A stretch of 8,137 nt of DNA, taken from assembly GCA_027357125.1 (NCBI GenBank), contig DAHVVW010000076.1, forward strand, positions 1 through 8,137, read 5' to 3'. Shown here in pieces: positions 6,731-8,137 of the stretch (position 1 is the first letter of the stretch; each line of letters opens with the position of its first letter). Source of the DNA: Clostridiales bacterium. GTDB lineage: Bacteria; Bacillota; Desulfitobacteriia; Desulfitobacteriales; Desulfitobacteriaceae. The translations under genes and the position numbers were made by a program. The notes beneath the pieces are model-generated. The model did not search any database and was not told the origin of the DNA. It saw nothing but the letters and a program-made list of their open reading frames with translations.

Positions 6731-7498
6731 CTAGGGAATGTTACTTTCAGGCGGCCAGGTGCTACTGGCTTGCTGCAGAAGTTCTCCAACCGGAACTAAA
6801 GAATACCCTCTGGCTTTCAGATTCTGGAGTACCCGAGGCAGGGCCTGGACAGTATCCGGTGCAGAATCGGAAGCATGGAAGAGAATAATGTCCCCGGCTT
6901 TAGCACCTCGGCCCGGACGTAAACCGTTTAAGACGTTGTTGACTACGGCATCGGAACCTGGGCGTTTCCAGTCAAGGGAATCAACACTCCACTGTATCAC
7001 TTTGTACCCGAGCTTGTTCGAGACTTGGATCAGTTTGTTATCATAAGCCCCGTTAGGGGCACGCAGCAGGCCTACGCTTTTTCCGGAGAGTTTCTCCAAG
7101 ACTGCTTGAGCTGAAGTGATTTCCTTTTCAATTTCAGACGGTCCTAAGGTGTTTAAGTCAATGTGACGGTTGCCATGTGATCCGATTTCGTGTCCGTCCG
7201 CGACCATGCGTTTAACTAAGGCTTCGTGTTTGCCCGCCCAGGGACTGGAAAGGAAAAAGGTAGCTTTAACTCCTTCGTGCTTAAGAATGTCCAGGATCGG
7301 TTCGGCAGTCTCCTCACCCCAGCTTATATCAAAACTTAGCCCGATAATGTTGGAGTTGACATTAGCTGAATAAATGGGCTTGAGTTTGGAAGAGAAGACT
7401 GAGACAACGTTTTCCCGGTAGGCTAAGAGGACGAAAATCAGTATCCCCCATAAAATCAGGTTGCGCCACGAGGGACTCTTGAAAACGATAAAGCGCAT
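6731..7498 (-). CDS. pdaB: Sporulation polysaccharide deacetylase, PdaB family
   Basis: The 255-residue protein has a membrane anchor (about residues 12-28) followed by a NodB-homology (carbohydrate esterase 4) domain from about 50. It has the PdaB signatures S-F-D-I-S-W-G (55-61), G-H-E-I-G-S-H-G-N-R-H (102-112, metal ligands H108 and H112), R-A-P-N-G-A-Y-D (146-153), W-S-V-D-S-L-D-W (170-177) and I-L-F-H-A-S-D (205-211, H208). Typical NodB enzymes have T-F-D-D; this protein has F-D-I, the form normal for PdaB, so the lost second aspartate is a family trait. In Bacillus subtilis PdaB is needed for stable spore cortex and is made under sporulation sigma factors; action on spore peptidoglycan here is inferred. 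ATG 7498 is chosen because AGGAGGGG lies five bases upstream; a longer frame would add 17 poor residues. It is convergent with the TPR-like gene. Confidence 0.92.
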   Translation of the reverse strand: MRFIVFKSPSWRNLILWGILIFVLLAYRENVVSVFSSKLKPIYSANVNSNIIGLSFDISWGEETAEPILDILKHEGVKATFFLSSPWAGKHEALVKRMVADGHEIGSHGNRHIDLNTLGPSEIEKEITSAQAVLEKLSGKSVGLLRAPNGAYDNKLIQVSNKLGYKVIQWSVDSLDWKRPGSDAVVNNVLNGLRPGRGAKAGDIILFHASDSAPDTVQALPRVLQNLKARGYSLVPVGELLQQASSTWPPESNIP

Positions 7499-7503
7499 AA
7501 AGA

Positions 7504-7511
7504 CCCCTCCT
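7504..7511 (-). promoter_or_regulatory. Shine-Dalgarno site that fixes the pdaB start
   Basis: On the minus strand AGGAGGGG (7511-7504) stands five bases before ATG 7498. It lies inside the extended open frame beginning at 7549, which argues against that longer start. Confidence 0.9.
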
Positions 7512-7544
7512 CGTCTAAAACATATTAGGAATGTGGGGGAGTTA

Positions 7545-7576
7545 TGCAAAAAATAAAAGCGTCTGGCACAGACGCT
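7545..7576 (-). terminator. Intrinsic terminator between the small membrane gene and pdaB
   Basis: On the minus strand AGCGTCTG (7576-7569) and CAGACGCT (7565-7558) form a perfect 8-bp stem around a three-base loop, followed by TTTATTTTTTGCA. It lies 33 bases after the stop of the 85-residue membrane protein gene and 33 bases before the pdaB ribosome site. It should end or attenuate transcription from the upstream gene. Confidence 0.85.
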
Positions 7577-7609
7577 ATGTTTAACTTTTTTCGACTTTTA
7601 TGTTTTACC

Positions 7610-7867
7610 TTACCAACGGTGAAAGTGTGAACCTAGAATAAATCGGTAAAGGTCGAATCTAAATAGGACTTTAAGGAAAAAGTGCAGGACAAGGAAGGCC
7701 ATAATGACAAAGACTACCACTTTAATTATGGCAAACAGGACTAAAAATAACCAGGAAAAGATCCGACTCAAAATTAAGGCTGACAGGTAAAGTCCGAGCA
7801 AGAGCAGTACTACCTTTAGTGCGATTAGCCAAAAGTTTGAAGATGAAGACGGCCGGTAAGTATTCAT
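7610..7867 (-). CDS. Small two-helix membrane protein, function unknown
   Basis: This 85-residue protein is not recognised. After a short polar start (M-N-T-Y-R-P-S-S-S-S) it is almost wholly hydrophobic, with helices at about 13-35 and 37-64 and a third amphipathic or membrane-edge segment to about 78. The end is G-S-H-F-H-R-W. The high content of F, L and V and the few charged residues (K18, R35, K49, K66) suggest a membrane hairpin. ATG 7867 is preferred because AGGAGGTG (7882-7875) lies seven bases upstream; the frame can be extended to a GTG at 7885 but that would include the ribosome site. A good terminator follows. Its position upstream of pdaB on the same strand hints at a link with sporulation or the envelope, but nothing in the sequence proves it. 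Confidence 0.78.
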   Translation of the reverse strand: MNTYRPSSSSNFWLIALKVVLLLLGLYLSALILSRIFSWLFLVLFAIIKVVVFVIMAFLVLHFFLKVLFRFDLYRFILGSHFHRW

Positions 7868-7874
7868 GATCCAA

Positions 7875-7882
7875 CACCTCCT
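7875..7882 (-). promoter_or_regulatory. Shine-Dalgarno site that fixes the small membrane protein start
   Basis: On the minus strand AGGAGGTG (7882-7875), a near-perfect site, lies seven bases before ATG 7867. It decides against the upstream in-frame GTG. Confidence 0.88.
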
Positions 7883-7897
7883 CACACTCAGCTTAAC

Positions 7898-7926
7898 ATA
7901 ATTCGACTTTTCTGTCTAGGTTCCAA
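7898..7926 (-). promoter_or_regulatory. Weak candidate promoter for the small membrane protein
   Basis: On the minus strand TTGGAA (7926-7921, 4 of 6) and AATTAT (7903-7898, 4 of 6) are separated by exactly 17 bases. Initiation near 7891 would give a leader of about 24 bases. Both boxes are weak, so this is only a candidate; a sporulation sigma factor could use other sequences here. Confidence 0.33.
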
Positions 7927-8003
7927 GCCTTATAGGTAAATTGCTCGTCTCGTGCCCAAAAAACGCGCCGTGCATATTATGAATACGACACGGAGGGGAT
8001 AGT

Positions 8004-8137
8004 ATGAACGAGCAAGTTTTGTCTATCTGGCGGAGTTTAATGGAACATGGAACCCGTTGTCTGGGCAAGGAATCCTATGTTGAAGCAGAAAGATATTTTT
8101 TACAGAGCGCTTCTTTAGCTGAAGAGCTGCATGTCCC
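8004..8137 (+). CDS. Unidentified protein, N-terminal 44 codons (runs off window)
   Basis: The frame opens at ATG 8004 five bases after a strong GGAGGGG site (7992-7998) and remains open to the window edge. The visible residues begin M-N-E-Q-V-L-S-I-W-R-S-L-M-E and continue through Y-V-E-A-E-R-Y-F-L-Q-S-A to S-L-A-E-E-L. There is no signal peptide or membrane segment. The E-A-E-R-Y-F-L-Q-S-A-S-L-A-E-E-L stretch resembles the second helix of a tetratricopeptide repeat, so a soluble TPR-like protein is possible, but one repeat-like helix is thin evidence. It is divergent from the small membrane protein gene with 136 bases between the starts. No convincing promoter was found, though TATTAT at 7975-7980 could be a -10 box. 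Confidence 0.75.
   Translation, partial: MNEQVLSIWRSLMEHGTRCLGKESYVEAERYFLQSASLAEELHV

Noticed and set aside
6684..6734. Possible terminator in the convergent spacer between the TPR-like gene and pdaB
   Set aside because: Only a 5-base GCTTA/TAAGC pairing with a 16-base loop and no T tract on either strand; the two TATCTAG copies are direct repeats too short to mean anything.
6738..7373. Plus-strand open frames opposite pdaB
   Set aside because: Antisense shadows of a gene with all PdaB motifs; no ribosome sites or recognisable domains.
7516..7547. Sigma-G-like promoter for pdaB (GCATA, 18-base spacer, TATGTTT on the minus strand)
   Set aside because: The -35 and spacing fit, but the -10 matches poorly and initiation would fall at about 7511, at the very edge of the ribosome site, leaving almost no leader.
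7512..7549. Upstream extension of the pdaB frame to 7549
   Set aside because: The extra residues are encoded across the AGGAGGGG ribosome site of ATG 7498 and the region next to the terminator; the 255-residue form matches the PdaB family length.
7953..7980. Promoter for the gene at 8004 using TATTAT (7975-7980)
   Set aside because: No acceptable -35 at 16-18 bases and the extended -10 TG is one base out of register; kept only as a possible -10 box.
1..8137. Novel defence, mobile or biosynthetic system
   Set aside because: I looked for repeat arrays, transposase or integrase motifs, toxin-antitoxin pairs, reverse transcriptase and nuclease motifs and found none; gene content is peptide transport, a tRNA, YitT-family and sporulation genes.

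Overview
The window looks like an ordinary chromosomal stretch from a low-to-mid GC, endospore-forming Firmicute. The evidence is strong purine-rich Shine-Dalgarno sites (AGGAGG/GGAGGGG types), several GTG starts, a PdaB-type sporulation deacetylase and a YitT-family membrane protein. A Clostridia/Peptococcales member (Desulfitobacterium-like) is my guess from general feel only; the sequence does not prove a genus.

Region 1 (1-4437, + strand) is a peptide ABC importer locus of the Dpp/Opp type. It holds the 3' end of the extracellular substrate-binding lipoprotein gene, a strong intrinsic terminator (410-452), a 240-bp spacer with an inverted repeat and a weak promoter candidate, and then the tightly packed genes dppB, dppC, dppD and dppF (two permeases, two ATPases). 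The binding protein would capture peptides outside the cell, DppB/DppC form the channel, and DppD/DppF hydrolyse ATP. Both ATPases carry the C-terminal four-cysteine motif of the oligopeptide subfamily.

Region 2 (4438-4734) lies between convergent and divergent units. It holds two hairpins that probably terminate dppF and the opposing tRNA, a complete tRNA-Arg(CCG) gene on the minus strand with encoded CCA, and a compact divergent promoter region for the tRNA (minus) and the next gene (plus).

Region 3 (4735-6690, + strand) is a likely two-gene unit: a YitT-type multi-pass membrane protein (membrane domain plus C-terminal DUF2179 domain) and an unrecognised membrane-anchored, helix-repeat (TPR-like) protein.

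Region 4 (6731-7867, - strand) holds pdaB, convergent with the TPR-like gene, and an upstream 85-residue two-helix membrane protein of unknown function with its own terminator before pdaB. A divergent gene begins at 8004 (+) and runs off the window; its first 44 residues are helical and not identifiable.

There is no stretch over 300 bases without a gene. I see no CRISPR array, IS element, prophage, toxin-antitoxin or defence system. No previously undescribed system is evident; the points worth checking are small-scale (intergenic inverted repeat, shared promoter region, unknown membrane/TPR proteins around a sporulation gene).
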